Both the position numbers and the translations under genes were made by a program. Below the pieces are notes generated by a model that did no database searches, was not told the origin of the DNA, and saw nothing but the letters and a program-made list of their open reading frames with translations. Below are positions 1 through 6,751 of a stretch of 22,683 bases of DNA, piece after piece. How positions within the stretch are numbered: position 1 is the first letter of the stretch; each line of letters starts with the position of its first letter. Origin of the DNA: Candidatus Methanophagales archaeon ANME-1-THS (GTDB lineage: Archaea; Halobacteriota; Syntropharchaeia; Alkanophagales; Methanospirareceae); contig RXIE01000170.1 of assembly GCA_004212135.1 (NCBI GenBank), positions 1 to 22,683 of the forward strand, read 5' to 3'.

Positions 1-1
1 C

Positions 2-538
2 GGCGAGGGAGGCATGGTCACGACCGATACCAAGGAGTTAGAGAAGAAATTGAGACTGATCATCAATCACGGGCAGAGCGAGAAGTACGTGCATACCAGT
101 TTGGGCTATAATTATCGAATGACCAATATCCAGGCTGCGATTGGTCTCGCCCAATTGAGAAAGCTTGAGGATTTTAACACCCGAAGGATCGCCAACGCAG
201 CGTATTTAAATCAGGGGTTGAACGGCCCGGTCCAGAAGCCGCACCGGGAGGAGCACTGCAAGCATGTATATCATCAGTATGTGATCAAGCTCGAGGAGAG
301 TTTTCCACTACGAAGAGAGGAGTTCATCCGGTACTTGAGCGACCACGCGATTGGAAGTGCGGTGCATTACCCCTTGCCGGTCCACCGGCAGCCGCTGTAC
401 CAGCAGCTCGGCTATGAGCAACATCAGTGCCCTACCGCAACACGACTTGCAGAGATTGTACTGAGTTTACCGGTACATCCCGCGTTAACACGCACTGATT
501 TAGCATATATCTGCGATATACTTAATAAGGTGAGTTGA
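2..538 (+). CDS. DegT/DnrJ/EryC1/StrS-family sugar aminotransferase (C-terminal part, cut by window start)
   Basis: The reading frame is open to the window edge and begins GEGGMVTT, the segment that lies just after the PLP-binding lysine in DegT/DnrJ/EryC1/StrS enzymes, so the catalytic lysine is outside the window. Downstream are the family hallmarks GYNYRMTNIQAAIG (substrate/PLP loop), YHQYVIK, and HYPLPVHRQPLY near the C-terminus. These PLP enzymes transfer an amino group from glutamate to a keto-sugar nucleotide in the cytoplasm. The next two genes are WbpD-like and WbpA/WecC-like, so the likely substrate is a UDP-2-acetamido-3-keto-hexuronate (WbpE-type reaction); that specificity is inferred from context only. 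It ends TGA seven bases before the next start, so the genes are probably cotranscribed. The internal ATG at 14 is not the true start. Confidence 0.93.
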   Translation, partial: GEGGMVTTDTKELEKKLRLIINHGQSEKYVHTSLGYNYRMTNIQAAIGLAQLRKLEDFNTRRIANAAYLNQGLNGPVQKPHREEHCKHVYHQYVIKLEESFPLRREEFIRYLSDHAIGSAVHYPLPVHRQPLYQQLGYEQHQCPTATRLAEIVLSLPVHPALTRTDLAYICDILNKVS

Positions 539-545
539 CCGGACA

Positions 546-1139
546 ATGGCTGGAGAAGTGAAGGAGAATAAGTTCTTCAAACACCCGACGGCAATCGTCG
601 AAAGTGAGACGATTGGAGAGGGGACAAAGATCTGGCATTTCGTCCATGTAAGGGAGAAGGTTAAGATCGGCAAGAACTGCACGATTGGCAAAAGCGTTTA
701 TATAGATACCGAAGTCGAGATCGGAGATCATGTAAAAATCGAGAATTTCGTGTCACTTTATAAAGGGGTGAAGGTAGAGGATGAGGTCTTTATTGGTCCT
801 GCGGTTACCTTTACCAATGATTTATATCCGAGATCATTCATATGGGACGAGGGTCGAATAGGCTATACCAGGGTTCACAGGGGTGCGAGTATAGGCGCGA
901 ATGCAACGATAATCTGCGGCGTGACGATCGGTGAGTATGCACTGGTTGGAGCAGGCAGCGTGGTAACAAAAGACGTCCCTCCATTCGGTCTGGTATATGG
1001 TAATCCCGCGCGGCTCATGGGTTTTGTCTGCTCCTGTGGCAGCAAATTGGAGAAAGTGGTGGAGGAGAACGAAGACGGAATGGTATATGAATGTGGGTGC
1101 GGGAATAAGGTCGAGATCAAGAGAGGGTGGTTAACATGA
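546..1139 (+). CDS. wbpD: WbpD/WlbB-like sugar N-acetyltransferase with C-terminal Cys-rich zinc knuckle
   Basis: 197 residues. From about residue 20 the protein shows left-handed beta-helix hexapeptide repeats (IGEGTKIW, IGKNCTIG, IGDHVKI, IGANATI, IGEYALVGAGSVV), and the phrase IWHFVHVREKVKIG matches WbpD/WlbB acetyltransferases. These trimeric enzymes acetylate the 3-amino group of UDP-2-acetamido-3-amino-hexuronate from acetyl-CoA. Family members usually end near GNPARLMGFV; here about 40 more residues carry two CxC pairs (CSCG and CGCG), a probable zinc knuckle. The start ATG at 546 is preceded by GGTGAG inside the end of the upstream gene, and the stop TGA overlaps the next ATG, indicating a tightly coupled operon. 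The family call is firm; the exact sugar isomer is inferred. Confidence 0.9.
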   Translation: MAGEVKENKFFKHPTAIVESETIGEGTKIWHFVHVREKVKIGKNCTIGKSVYIDTEVEIGDHVKIENFVSLYKGVKVEDEVFIGPAVTFTNDLYPRSFIWDEGRIGYTRVHRGASIGANATIICGVTIGEYALVGAGSVVTKDVPPFGLVYGNPARLMGFVCSCGSKLEKVVEENEDGMVYECGCGNKVEIKRGWLT

Positions 1140-2302
1140 AAATTGCGGTGGTCGGACTTGGAAGAGCAGGTTTGCCGCTGGCCGCGGTCATAGCTGATAG
1201 CGGATTCGAGGTTATTGGTATCGATGTGGATGCACAGAAGTGCGAACTGATCAATAAAGGGGTAAATCCGATCCCGGAGGAGATCGGGTTGGATGAATTG
1301 CTCACGAAACATGGCGGGAAGAGCTTGAACGCGACGCCACGATATGAGGATGCATCTGATTGCAGCATGTTCATCGTGATTGTACCACTCTTCGTCGATG
1401 AAGACCATAATCCTGATTTCAGCGTGTTAGAAACCGCATTGAGAGCCGTGGGAAGAATACTGAAGAAAGGTGATATCGTCGTGCTCGAGACGACCGTCCC
1501 GCCCAGGACCACGGAGACCAGGATTAAGAAGTGGCTCGAGGAAGAGAGTGGGTTGACGTTTGGCGAGTTCCTTGTGGCACATTCCCCTGAACGGATCATG
1601 ACGGGCTACAGCATCTCACGCTTAAAGGAGTTTCCAAAGATTATCGGCGGGCTCGATGAGGAGAGCGGGAAGCGAGCATTTGAGATCTATAAAAAATTCG
1701 TACCGAATATACATCGCGTTTCGTCCGCTCGGGTTGCGGAGTTCATCAAGCTGATAGAGGGCTGCTACCGGGATGTGAATATCGCGTTGGCGAATGAGCT
1801 CTTTAAGATCGCCGGGGAGTTGGGGATCAATTTCTACGAAGCACGGGAGTGGGCCAACCATGAATATTGCGATATTCATCTACCCTCCACGGGTGTAGGC
1901 GGACATTGCATCCCGTTATATCCCTGGTTTCTGATCAAGGAGCTGGAACGAATGGGTAAATTCGGGCATGCGCGATTATTACGGACAAGCAGAGAGATCA
2001 ATGATGAAATGGCTGAATACTGGGCTGAAAAAATAGTTTTAGAGTGCTTGAAGGTCAACAAACCCCTGCATGAGGTCAAGATCTGTGTACGGGGGATAAC
2101 ATATAGGGAAGGAGTTAAGCAGTTGTATGAAAGTAGAAATCTGGTGGTAGCGAAGCGGTTAATGGAGAAGGGACTGAAGGTCTACGTCTACGATGAGCTC
2201 GTTTCCGAAGACGAGATAGAGGATATGGGATTGCGATTCTGCAAGCCCGAGCATGCTGATATAGTCTTCGATTCCTTCCGGTTAACCACTCGCATTAAGT
2301 AA
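1136..2302 (+). CDS. UDP-N-acetyl-hexosamine 6-dehydrogenase (WecC/WbpA family)
   Basis: 388 residues from the ATG at 1136, which overlaps the preceding TGA as ATGA; GAGAGGGTGG just upstream is a good ribosome site, so this ATG is preferred over an in-frame GTG at 1127. The N-terminus holds the NAD Rossmann fingerprint VVGLGRAGLPLAAV. The central helix region (FIKLIEGCYRDVNIALANE) and the catalytic-cysteine motif GVGGHCIPLYP are those of UDP-glucose/UDP-HexNAc dehydrogenases. These enzymes oxidise C6 of UDP-GlcNAc or UDP-ManNAc to the uronate with two NAD+. With WbpE- and WbpD-like neighbours, UDP-GlcNAc as substrate (WbpA role) is likely, but WecC-type ManNAc activity cannot be excluded. The C-terminal UDP-binding domain looks shorter than in bacterial relatives and ends FDSFRLTTRIK, which may be an archaeal form rather than a truncation. 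Confidence 0.9.
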   Translation: MKIAVVGLGRAGLPLAAVIADSGFEVIGIDVDAQKCELINKGVNPIPEEIGLDELLTKHGGKSLNATPRYEDASDCSMFIVIVPLFVDEDHNPDFSVLETALRAVGRILKKGDIVVLETTVPPRTTETRIKKWLEEESGLTFGEFLVAHSPERIMTGYSISRLKEFPKIIGGLDEESGKRAFEIYKKFVPNIHRVSSARVAEFIKLIEGCYRDVNIALANELFKIAGELGINFYEAREWANHEYCDIHLPSTGVGGHCIPLYPWFLIKELERMGKFGHARLLRTSREINDEMAEYWAEKIVLECLKVNKPLHEVKICVRGITYREGVKQLYESRNLVVAKRLMEKGLKVYVYDELVSEDEIEDMGLRFCKPEHADIVFDSFRLTTRIK

Positions 2303-2307
2303 CTAGT

Positions 2308-2315
2308 CTTATAAA
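2308..2315 (+). promoter_or_regulatory. Candidate TATA box for the 2380 gene
   Basis: CTTATAAA lies right after the stop of the sugar operon and 65-72 nt before the next ATG. A transcript starting about 25 nt downstream would carry AGAGGAG (2354-2360), although that purine block is about 19 nt from the ATG, further than usual. Confidence 0.45.
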
Positions 2316-2379
2316 CAAACCGAAATGCTTAACGTAACGAGCAACGTAGTATCAGAGGAGCAAAGATACCTACCGAGAT

Positions 2380-3081
2380 ATGGTCCTGGCGGGAAAGATA
2401 TTCCTGGTTGATGAAGACGTTGGGGCGGACCTGCAGACCTTAGCCGCCAAGCTGAAAGGGTTTAAAGCTGAAGAGCGAATAAAAGAGGACGATAAGGATA
2501 TAAGCTTGGTCACGGAGATAAAGGACTTACGGTTAGTGGGCGATTCGTTATATGGCACATTCATCCAGGACCAACTGCTCGAGGTCTACCATCATGGTGG
2601 GCGTGTGCGCATCCCGACCACGTCTGAAGCGCCTTTCTTCTTCGTCCGGCATGAGCAGCAGGGTCAAAAAGGGAGGACTGTGCTGACCGTTATGGAAAAG
2701 AAGGCGCGGGCTAATAATATCGCAAATCAGTTGAGTAAAATGCTCTTCATCACTACCGGACGGATCGTCGAGGTGAGGATCGAGCCCGCGCGATTTGAAC
2801 GCTTTCACGAAGCTAACTTCGAGGATACCAAAATCATCTTCTTCGATGATGTCAACCTCCCGAATATCAAAAAACTCTCACTATATGGCTCCGCTCTGGG
2901 CAATACCTCGACGTATCTCGAGCATTTGAAGCACGGGAAGATATGGTATATCGTGCTGAAGTCCAAACGGCACGGCGCGGTGGTCGGCGTTACGCGAAAC
3001 GGTGTGGTAACGATCTTCAGCAAGGCGACAAAGGACGATTTCATCGAGTATGTGAAGCGCGAGATTATCGATTTGATTTGA
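2380..3081 (+). CDS. Unrecognised conserved-looking cytoplasmic protein
   Basis: 233 residues with no signal peptide or membrane segment and ordinary charged/hydrophobic alternation. I do not recognise the family. Visible features are an acidic and lysine-rich stretch near residues 25-45 (EERIKEDDKDIS), a central mixed alpha/beta region, and a C-terminal segment GVTRNGVVTIFSKATKDDF followed by a helix. The strand-turn-strand-helix look of that end is faintly like a TBP-type half-repeat, a weak impression only. No alternative start codon exists immediately upstream in frame; the nearest purine-rich block is AGAGGAG at 2354-2360. The gene has its own TATA-like sequence after the sugar operon and converges on the next gene, so it is probably monocistronic. 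The codon usage resembles its neighbours, which supports it being real. Confidence 0.7.
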   Translation: MVLAGKIFLVDEDVGADLQTLAAKLKGFKAEERIKEDDKDISLVTEIKDLRLVGDSLYGTFIQDQLLEVYHHGGRVRIPTTSEAPFFFVRHEQQGQKGRTVLTVMEKKARANNIANQLSKMLFITTGRIVEVRIEPARFERFHEANFEDTKIIFFDDVNLPNIKKLSLYGSALGNTSTYLEHLKHGKIWYIVLKSKRHGAVVGVTRNGVVTIFSKATKDDFIEYVKREIIDLI

Positions 3082-3151
3082 TACCAGCCCTCACCGCCCG
3101 GTCGCTTCGCGGTTCAGCGCCAGCGGTTTCAGACTTCAATAGTACCAGCAC

Positions 3152-3493
3152 CTATTCGCATACCATATCGAGGTACAGCATCGTTATTTTATCCGCAGCC
3201 TCCTTCGAAATGCGCTCCGCAACGAGCGAAATGAACACTTCCGCATAGTCTGGAGGCACGCATGACAAACTTTCCAGCCCTTCCATCACCATATCAACCA
3301 GATACGCAAGCTCTTCATCCTGCAAATTCCGCAACCTTCCCTCAAAGTCTGCCGCGTCCCGTGCGACGTGGTTGGAGAGTGGGGGTAATATGGACTTGAA
3401 GGGCACCTTTGCATGCGCACATACAATCTCCGCTAACTCCGGCGCGAGCTTCTTTAAGAGTGTTATATCCTTCTCATTGAGTCTCCTCGCCAT
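3152..3493 (-). CDS. Unrecognised small helical protein
   Basis: 113 residues beginning MARRLNEKDITLLKKLAPEL, largely predicted helical by eye, acidic overall, with no membrane segment, metal-binding cluster or known motif. I do not recognise it. The start is well supported: AAAGAGGAG on the minus strand sits six to seven bases before the ATG. It converges with the 2380 gene, leaving 70 nt between the two stop codons. Upstream it faces a 400-nt intergenic region whose AT-rich minus-strand promoter candidate (3727-3744) could serve it, either directly or through the small ORF at 3522-3713. Confidence 0.7.
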   Translation of the reverse strand: MARRLNEKDITLLKKLAPELAEIVCAHAKVPFKSILPPLSNHVARDAADFEGRLRNLQDEELAYLVDMVMEGLESLSCVPPDYAEVFISLVAERISKEAADKITMLYLDMVCE

Positions 3494-3521
3494 GCGTTCT
3501 CCTCTTTGTTCTTAGTTCTCT

Positions 3522-3713
3522 CTATATCTCATCCCTTAAATTATCTTTTAGCCTGAAACCCAAAAGGGTTGCCCATGCCGACACCAACATCGCGATATAA
3601 AGGGGGGTGAAGGTAGGGGTGCTGCGATGCCGTACCGGTGATAGGGTCACCTTTGTAGGGGGGGAGTAAAGGGAGGTGAAGGTAGGGTCTGCAGCGCCTC
3701 TCGGCATGGGCAC
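3522..3713 (-). other. Possible small proline-rich ORF (63 codons), coding status doubtful
   Basis: An open frame with GTG start at 3713 ends in TAG 28 nt before the ribosome site/start region of the 3493 gene. It would encode a peptide with two in-frame copies of PTFT(S/P)LY 23 residues apart and a moderately hydrophobic tail (IAMLVSAWATLLGF). The frame coincides with a DNA inverted repeat and a direct repeat (see the separate entries), so the openness may be a by-product of a structured non-coding element. There is no ribosome site; a transcript from the TATA-like sequence at 3727-3744 would be nearly leaderless. Confidence 0.25.
3570..3712. repeat. 12-bp perfect inverted repeat enclosing a 69-bp-spaced direct repeat; possible structured RNA
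   Basis: TGCCCATGCCGA (3570-3581) and TCGGCATGGGCA (3701-3712) are exact reverse complements. Between them lie CATCGC/GCGATG (3588-3593/3624-3629), GGTGA-TAGGG-TCACC (3637-3651), and two copies of a purine-rich block, TAAAGGGGGGTGAAGGTAGG (from 3599) and TAAAGGGAGGTGAAGGTAGG (from 3668). Just outside is the hairpin AACCC-AAAA-GGGTT (3557-3570). On the minus strand a TATA-like sequence lies about 25 nt before the outer arm, so a roughly 140-nt transcript closed by a 12-bp stem is possible. This is inference from sequence symmetry; I cannot match it to a known RNA family. Confidence 0.4.
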
Positions 3714-3726
3714 TTATTATTACAAT

Positions 3727-3744
3727 TTTATACTATAAAAAGTT
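3727..3744 (-). promoter_or_regulatory. AT-rich promoter candidates, both strands
   Basis: The segment reads TACTATAAAAAG on the plus strand (3731-3742) and TTTTTATAGTATAAAATT on the minus strand. The minus-strand TATA would start transcription near 3706-3714, at the outer arm of the inverted repeat; the plus-strand one would give truD a leader of about 140 nt. A second plus-strand candidate is CACTTAAAAG at 3781-3790. Confidence 0.35.
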
Positions 3745-3845
3745 TTTAAAATTCCGCCCGGGAGACTGCAGCATATCCATCACTTAAAAGTCCGCTTTTA
3801 TCCAGGAACTGAATAGTGATACATGGTGATACGAAAACGGCTCTG

Positions 3846-3947
3846 ATGAAGAAGGTCACGGTACAGCGAACGGTTAAAATCCCACGAGAGCATGAGGAGC
3901 AAGAGGAATGGAGCTCAAAGAGAGCCCGGAGTACGAGAAACAGATAG
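3846..3947 (+). other. Possible 33-codon ORF overlapping the truD start
   Basis: An ATG frame, MKKVTVQRTVKIPREHEEQ..., ends in TAG at 3945-3947 after running 38 nt into truD in another frame. The opening RTVKIP is faintly like the first residues of TnpB/OrfB-type proteins, so it could be a transposon relic or a leader peptide, but it is short, has no clear ribosome site and could be chance. Confidence 0.15.
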
Positions 3948-5341
3948 GGATCTGGTTTTATGCCACGAAAACCGATGGTATTGGTGGTGTGATAAAAACC
4001 ATCCCCGCGGACTTTGTCGTGCGGGAGATTACAGAGCCCTTACAGGGTCGTGGGGCAGAGCCTCACACGCGGGAACGCGGGCAGAGCCCTCGAGTTCGGG
4101 GTCAACGGGGCGAAGCCCCGTTAGAAGGAAGATATCTGATCGCAGAACTGACGAAGGAGAACTGGGATACTCACAGCGCGGTACGAGAGATTGCACGTCG
4201 GTTGGGCGTGAGCAGGAACAGGATCGGATTCGCAGGCACCAAAGACAAATTCGCGTTGACCACGCAGCGCATAAGCATCTGGGATACCGATGAAGATGCG
4301 CTCGAACGAGTCAAGATCGCTGATATCTCCCTCACGGTAATTGGCAGATCGAATAAAGCCGTTTCATTGGGCGATCTTCATGGGAACGAGTTTAAGATCG
4401 TTATTCGGAACTTAGAGGGAGAGAAAGAGGAGCTCACTGAAAAAATCGAGCTGATAACAAACGAGCTCGAAGAGCTGGGCGGAATACCCAACTTCTTCGG
4501 GGTGCAGCGGTTCGGCATAAGCCGTCCCATCACGCACATTGTGGGGAAATACCTCATACAAGGAGAGATCAAAGCAGCAGTGATGTCGTACCTCGCGGAC
4601 ATTTTTCCCGGGGAAAGCGAGGAAGCAAAACACGCGCGGAGACTCTGTAAAGAAGGTGACCTGAAAGCGTGCTTGAAACAAATGCCCCTCGCGCTGAGGT
4701 ATGAACGAGCGATGTTAAACGAGCTGGTAAAGCGTGGCTGTGAACGTGAGGCGGATCTCCTTGCCGCTTTTTCTGCACTCCCAAAGACCTTACAAAAACT
4801 CTTTGTACACGCGTATCAAGCGTATCTCTTCAACCTCGTGGTTAGTCAGCGGATGGCCCGGAAGATCCCATTGAACAGAGCGATCGAGGGCGATGTCGTC
4901 TGCTTTCTCACTGAGTTCGGGATCGCGGATCCAGATAAGGTGGAGCGGGTCACTGAAGAGAAAGTAGAAGCGATGAACCGGCTGATAAAGCGGGGTAGGG
5001 CCTTTGTCACTGCGCCCATCTTCGGCTATGAAGCTGCTTATGCGGACGGTATGCAAGGCGAGATAGAACGGAGCGTGCTGTGTGATGAGGCAATTGAATT
5101 AGCCGATTTTTATAGCGAGAAGATGCCAGAACTGAGTTCCAAAGGCACGCGAAGGCCAGTGGTGGTCCCTGTGCAGATGAAGCTGTGCGAGGATGAAATT
5201 ACTGACGACGAGCTCAATCCCGGGCGACTCAAAGTGACGTTACAGTTCTTCTTGCCTAAGGGCTCGTATGCCACGGTTCTATTAAGAGAATATATGAAGA
5301 CCCCCAAGCAAGGAGAGACTTTTTTGGGTGAGCTACGATAA
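3908..5341 (+). CDS. truD: tRNA pseudouridine(13) synthase TruD
   Basis: 477 residues. TruD isomerises U13 of tRNA to pseudouridine. The N-terminal opening GIGGVIKTIPADFVVREI, the catalytic motif GFAGTKDKFALTTQ (catalytic Asp is D113) and NFFGVQRFGISRP are diagnostic, and the length suits the archaeal branch. The ATG at 3908 follows GAGGAG by eight bases. Odd feature: residues 47 to about 73, between ITEPLQ and GRYLIAELTKENW, are a G/R/P/E-rich insertion encoded by a GC-rich, hairpin-containing stretch absent from the family as I know it; a related stretch sits in gyrA. It falls in a loop ahead of the catalytic domain, so the enzyme is probably still active. The gene converges with the protease gene; T-rich sequence after the stop (about 5365-5381) may end the transcript. 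Confidence 0.95.
   Translation: MELKESPEYEKQIGIWFYATKTDGIGGVIKTIPADFVVREITEPLQGRGAEPHTRERGQSPRVRGQRGEAPLEGRYLIAELTKENWDTHSAVREIARRLGVSRNRIGFAGTKDKFALTTQRISIWDTDEDALERVKIADISLTVIGRSNKAVSLGDLHGNEFKIVIRNLEGEKEELTEKIELITNELEELGGIPNFFGVQRFGISRPITHIVGKYLIQGEIKAAVMSYLADIFPGESEEAKHARRLCKEGDLKACLKQMPLALRYERAMLNELVKRGCEREADLLAAFSALPKTLQKLFVHAYQAYLFNLVVSQRMARKIPLNRAIEGDVVCFLTEFGIADPDKVERVTEEKVEAMNRLIKRGRAFVTAPIFGYEAAYADGMQGEIERSVLCDEAIELADFYSEKMPELSSKGTRRPVVVPVQMKLCEDEITDDELNPGRLKVTLQFFLPKGSYATVLLREYMKTPKQGETFLGELR
4046..4126 (+). repeat. In-frame GC-rich coding insertion element (copy 1, in truD)
   Basis: This stretch contains three successive short dyads: GGGGCAGAGCCTC (4053-4065), GGGCAGAGCCC (4079-4089) and ACGGGGC-GAA-GCCCCGT (4105-4121). 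It is translated as RGAEPH...RGQSPR...RGEAPLE, three variants of one motif. It interrupts an otherwise normal TruD N-terminal domain without shifting the frame. The first unit aligns with the stretch at 12061 in gyrA (about 22 of 28 bases by eye). Confidence 0.6.
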
Positions 5342-5388
5342 GGATAGGTTAAGAACTAATAGCATCTCTTTCCTCATTTTACCACCCA

Positions 5389-5739
5389 TCAAACAGCTAA
5401 AGCGATCTCAGAAGGCTTTAGCTTCCCTGATGCTGGATCAAACTCCAGCATCAAACCCTCAAGAGCATAAACGCCCAGAACTTTGGCATCTTCGGGCTCG
5501 GCAAAGACCGTGATTGTAGAAGTTTCCTTATTTTCAACTTTTATCTTCGCCTCACCTATATCTCTTTCCACTATTTTGCCTTCTATTGTTTTAAATTTAT
5601 GTTTTGCTTTCCTCTCAACACCGATAGCTTGGAGGATAGCTTTATCTATCCAAGTATAGGTGGAACCTGTATCTATAAGCAAGTCCACTTCTCGCTCACC
5701 CTTCCCAGCTATCTTCGCTTTTACTATTTTGTGCCCCAT
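5389..5739 (-). CDS. Retropepsin-like (clan AA) aspartic protease domain protein
   Basis: 116 residues, a single compact domain. The active-site motif is LLIDTGSTYTWID with D23-T24-G25, followed by the glycine-containing strand VLGVYALEGLMLEFDP typical of clan AA single-domain proteases, which act as homodimers with one Asp from each chain. There is no signal peptide, so it is probably cytoplasmic; natural substrate unknown. The ATG at 5739 follows GGGAAGAAG on the minus strand, and a TATA-like AAATATATAATAAAG (about 5773-5787) lies at a suitable distance, so it has its own promoter downstream of the NMD3 gene. It converges with truD. Similar small proteins occur widely in archaea and cyanobacteria near unrelated genes. 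Confidence 0.85.
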   Translation of the reverse strand: MGHKIVKAKIAGKGEREVDLLIDTGSTYTWIDKAILQAIGVERKAKHKFKTIEGKIVERDIGEAKIKVENKETSTITVFAEPEDAKVLGVYALEGLMLEFDPASGKLKPSEIALAV

Positions 5740-5772
5740 GGTCTTCTTCCCTTAATTAGTACATAAATGGGC

Positions 5773-5787
5773 TTTATTATATATTTT
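5773..5787 (-). promoter_or_regulatory. TATA box for the aspartic protease gene
   Basis: Minus-strand AAATATATAATAAAG lies about 35-48 nt upstream of the ATG at 5739, with the purine-rich ribosome site between them. Confidence 0.5.
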
Positions 5788-5832
5788 GGGTATATTTCCA
5801 CAGTAAAAGCACCACATTCCAAAGAATACCAT

Positions 5833-6717
5833 TTACACCCTCCTCGCCCTCATCAGTTTTTTCGCGCTCACGAAGAGATGCTCCCCCGTCTCCGTATCCA
5901 CGCCCTCGATTCCTTTCCCTTCTATCACCCGCTCCACGGTAAACACGTGATTATCGAGTGCCACCGCGTCACCTTCCTTAAACCCCGGAAGCCTCACTGA
6001 AAACGAGACGCGGTAGATCTCTCGTGAGCGCGAAAAAACGTAGAGTTTCCGACTTTCCGAAAAACCTCCGCCGAGCTTCTTCACGACCCCCCGCGAAATC
6101 CTGCGACCACACTCCATACTGCTGACATAGATATCGAGCCCCTCTTTCAACCTCTGAAGTTTAGACACGAAATCCTCTTCGTCTAAGGACATATACGCGA
6201 TTTCTTCCGCTACCGCGAGCTCATCATCCGTTGGAATTCTCCCCTCGGCTCTTATCTGCACGATACCCGCGTAATATCCTCCTGCGATCCTGCTGCAGCG
6301 TTCACAGGTCTCTCGTTTCAAAATTACCGCTACTTCCACGTTTTTTTCGAGCTCCAAGCCGTTTATTTCCGCTTTCGCTGTCAGAACCACACGTGGCCTG
6401 CGCTCTTCTCTGCCTATCTCGGTCCTCAAGCCTTTTATCAAGACGCCACACCCGTATCCATGCTTCTTTCTGATCTCTTTCTTCACTGACTCTTCGACCA
6501 CCGCTTCGATGCTCGTCTGCTCCTTACCTTTAAAATAACCGCCACAATGCGTACAGACCGACAGACTGACATCTAAATGCTCGGGCTCGAGTAACGTTAT
6601 CCCCTCTCTGAAACAGTCCTCACAAAGCGAATCAAAGAATTCTTCGGTCTGCTTACCGCATTTAGGACAAAATTTAGTCCATTTAACGCTCTTTTGTGCT
6701 TCTTCTTCCGTTTTCAT
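5833..6717 (-). CDS. NMD3 homologue (archaeal ribosomal large-subunit adaptor)
   Basis: About 294 residues from ATG 6717; an in-frame TTG at 6729 would add four. The N-terminus carries cysteine pairs FCPKCGK, LCEDCF and VCTHCGGYF (C17/20, C32/35, C55/58), the zinc-binding head of Nmd3, followed by a beta-rich domain with CERCSR and the segment ECGRRISRGVVKKLGGGF-SESRKLY typical of the family. Eukaryotic Nmd3 binds 60S subunits and mediates export; archaeal homologues keep the ribosome-binding part and presumably act in 50S maturation or quality control, but their role is not well established. It starts 34 nt after the dnaJ stop on the same strand with no obvious ribosome site, so it may be read from the dnaJ transcript. 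Confidence 0.88.
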   Translation of the reverse strand: MKTEEEAQKSVKWTKFCPKCGKQTEEFFDSLCEDCFREGITLLEPEHLDVSLSVCTHCGGYFKGKEQTSIEAVVEESVKKEIRKKHGYGCGVLIKGLRTEIGREERRPRVVLTAKAEINGLELEKNVEVAVILKRETCERCSRIAGGYYAGIVQIRAEGRIPTDDELAVAEEIAYMSLDEEDFVSKLQRLKEGLDIYVSSMECGRRISRGVVKKLGGGFSESRKLYVFSRSREIYRVSFSVRLPGFKEGDAVALDNHVFTVERVIEGKGIEGVDTETGEHLFVSAKKLMRARRV

Positions 6718-6751
6718 CGTTACGATCAATAGACAATATGCTCCGAGCCAC

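Noticed and set aside
1127..1135. GTG start for the UDP-sugar dehydrogenase
   Set aside because: The ATG three codons later overlaps the upstream stop as ATGA and places the Rossmann strand at the usual N-terminal position.
875..1599. Minus-strand open frames under the acetyltransferase and dehydrogenase genes
   Set aside because: Serine-rich, low-complexity translations opposite conserved enzymes; antisense shadows.
3892..4293. Long open frame on the plus strand overlapping truD
   Set aside because: It lies inside the well-supported truD frame and its translation is rich in R, G, W and C with no recognisable domain; a shadow frame.
5767..6000. Plus-strand 77-codon frame between the protease and NMD3 genes
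   Set aside because: Mostly antisense to the NMD3 C-terminus and rich in His and Pro; no ribosome site.
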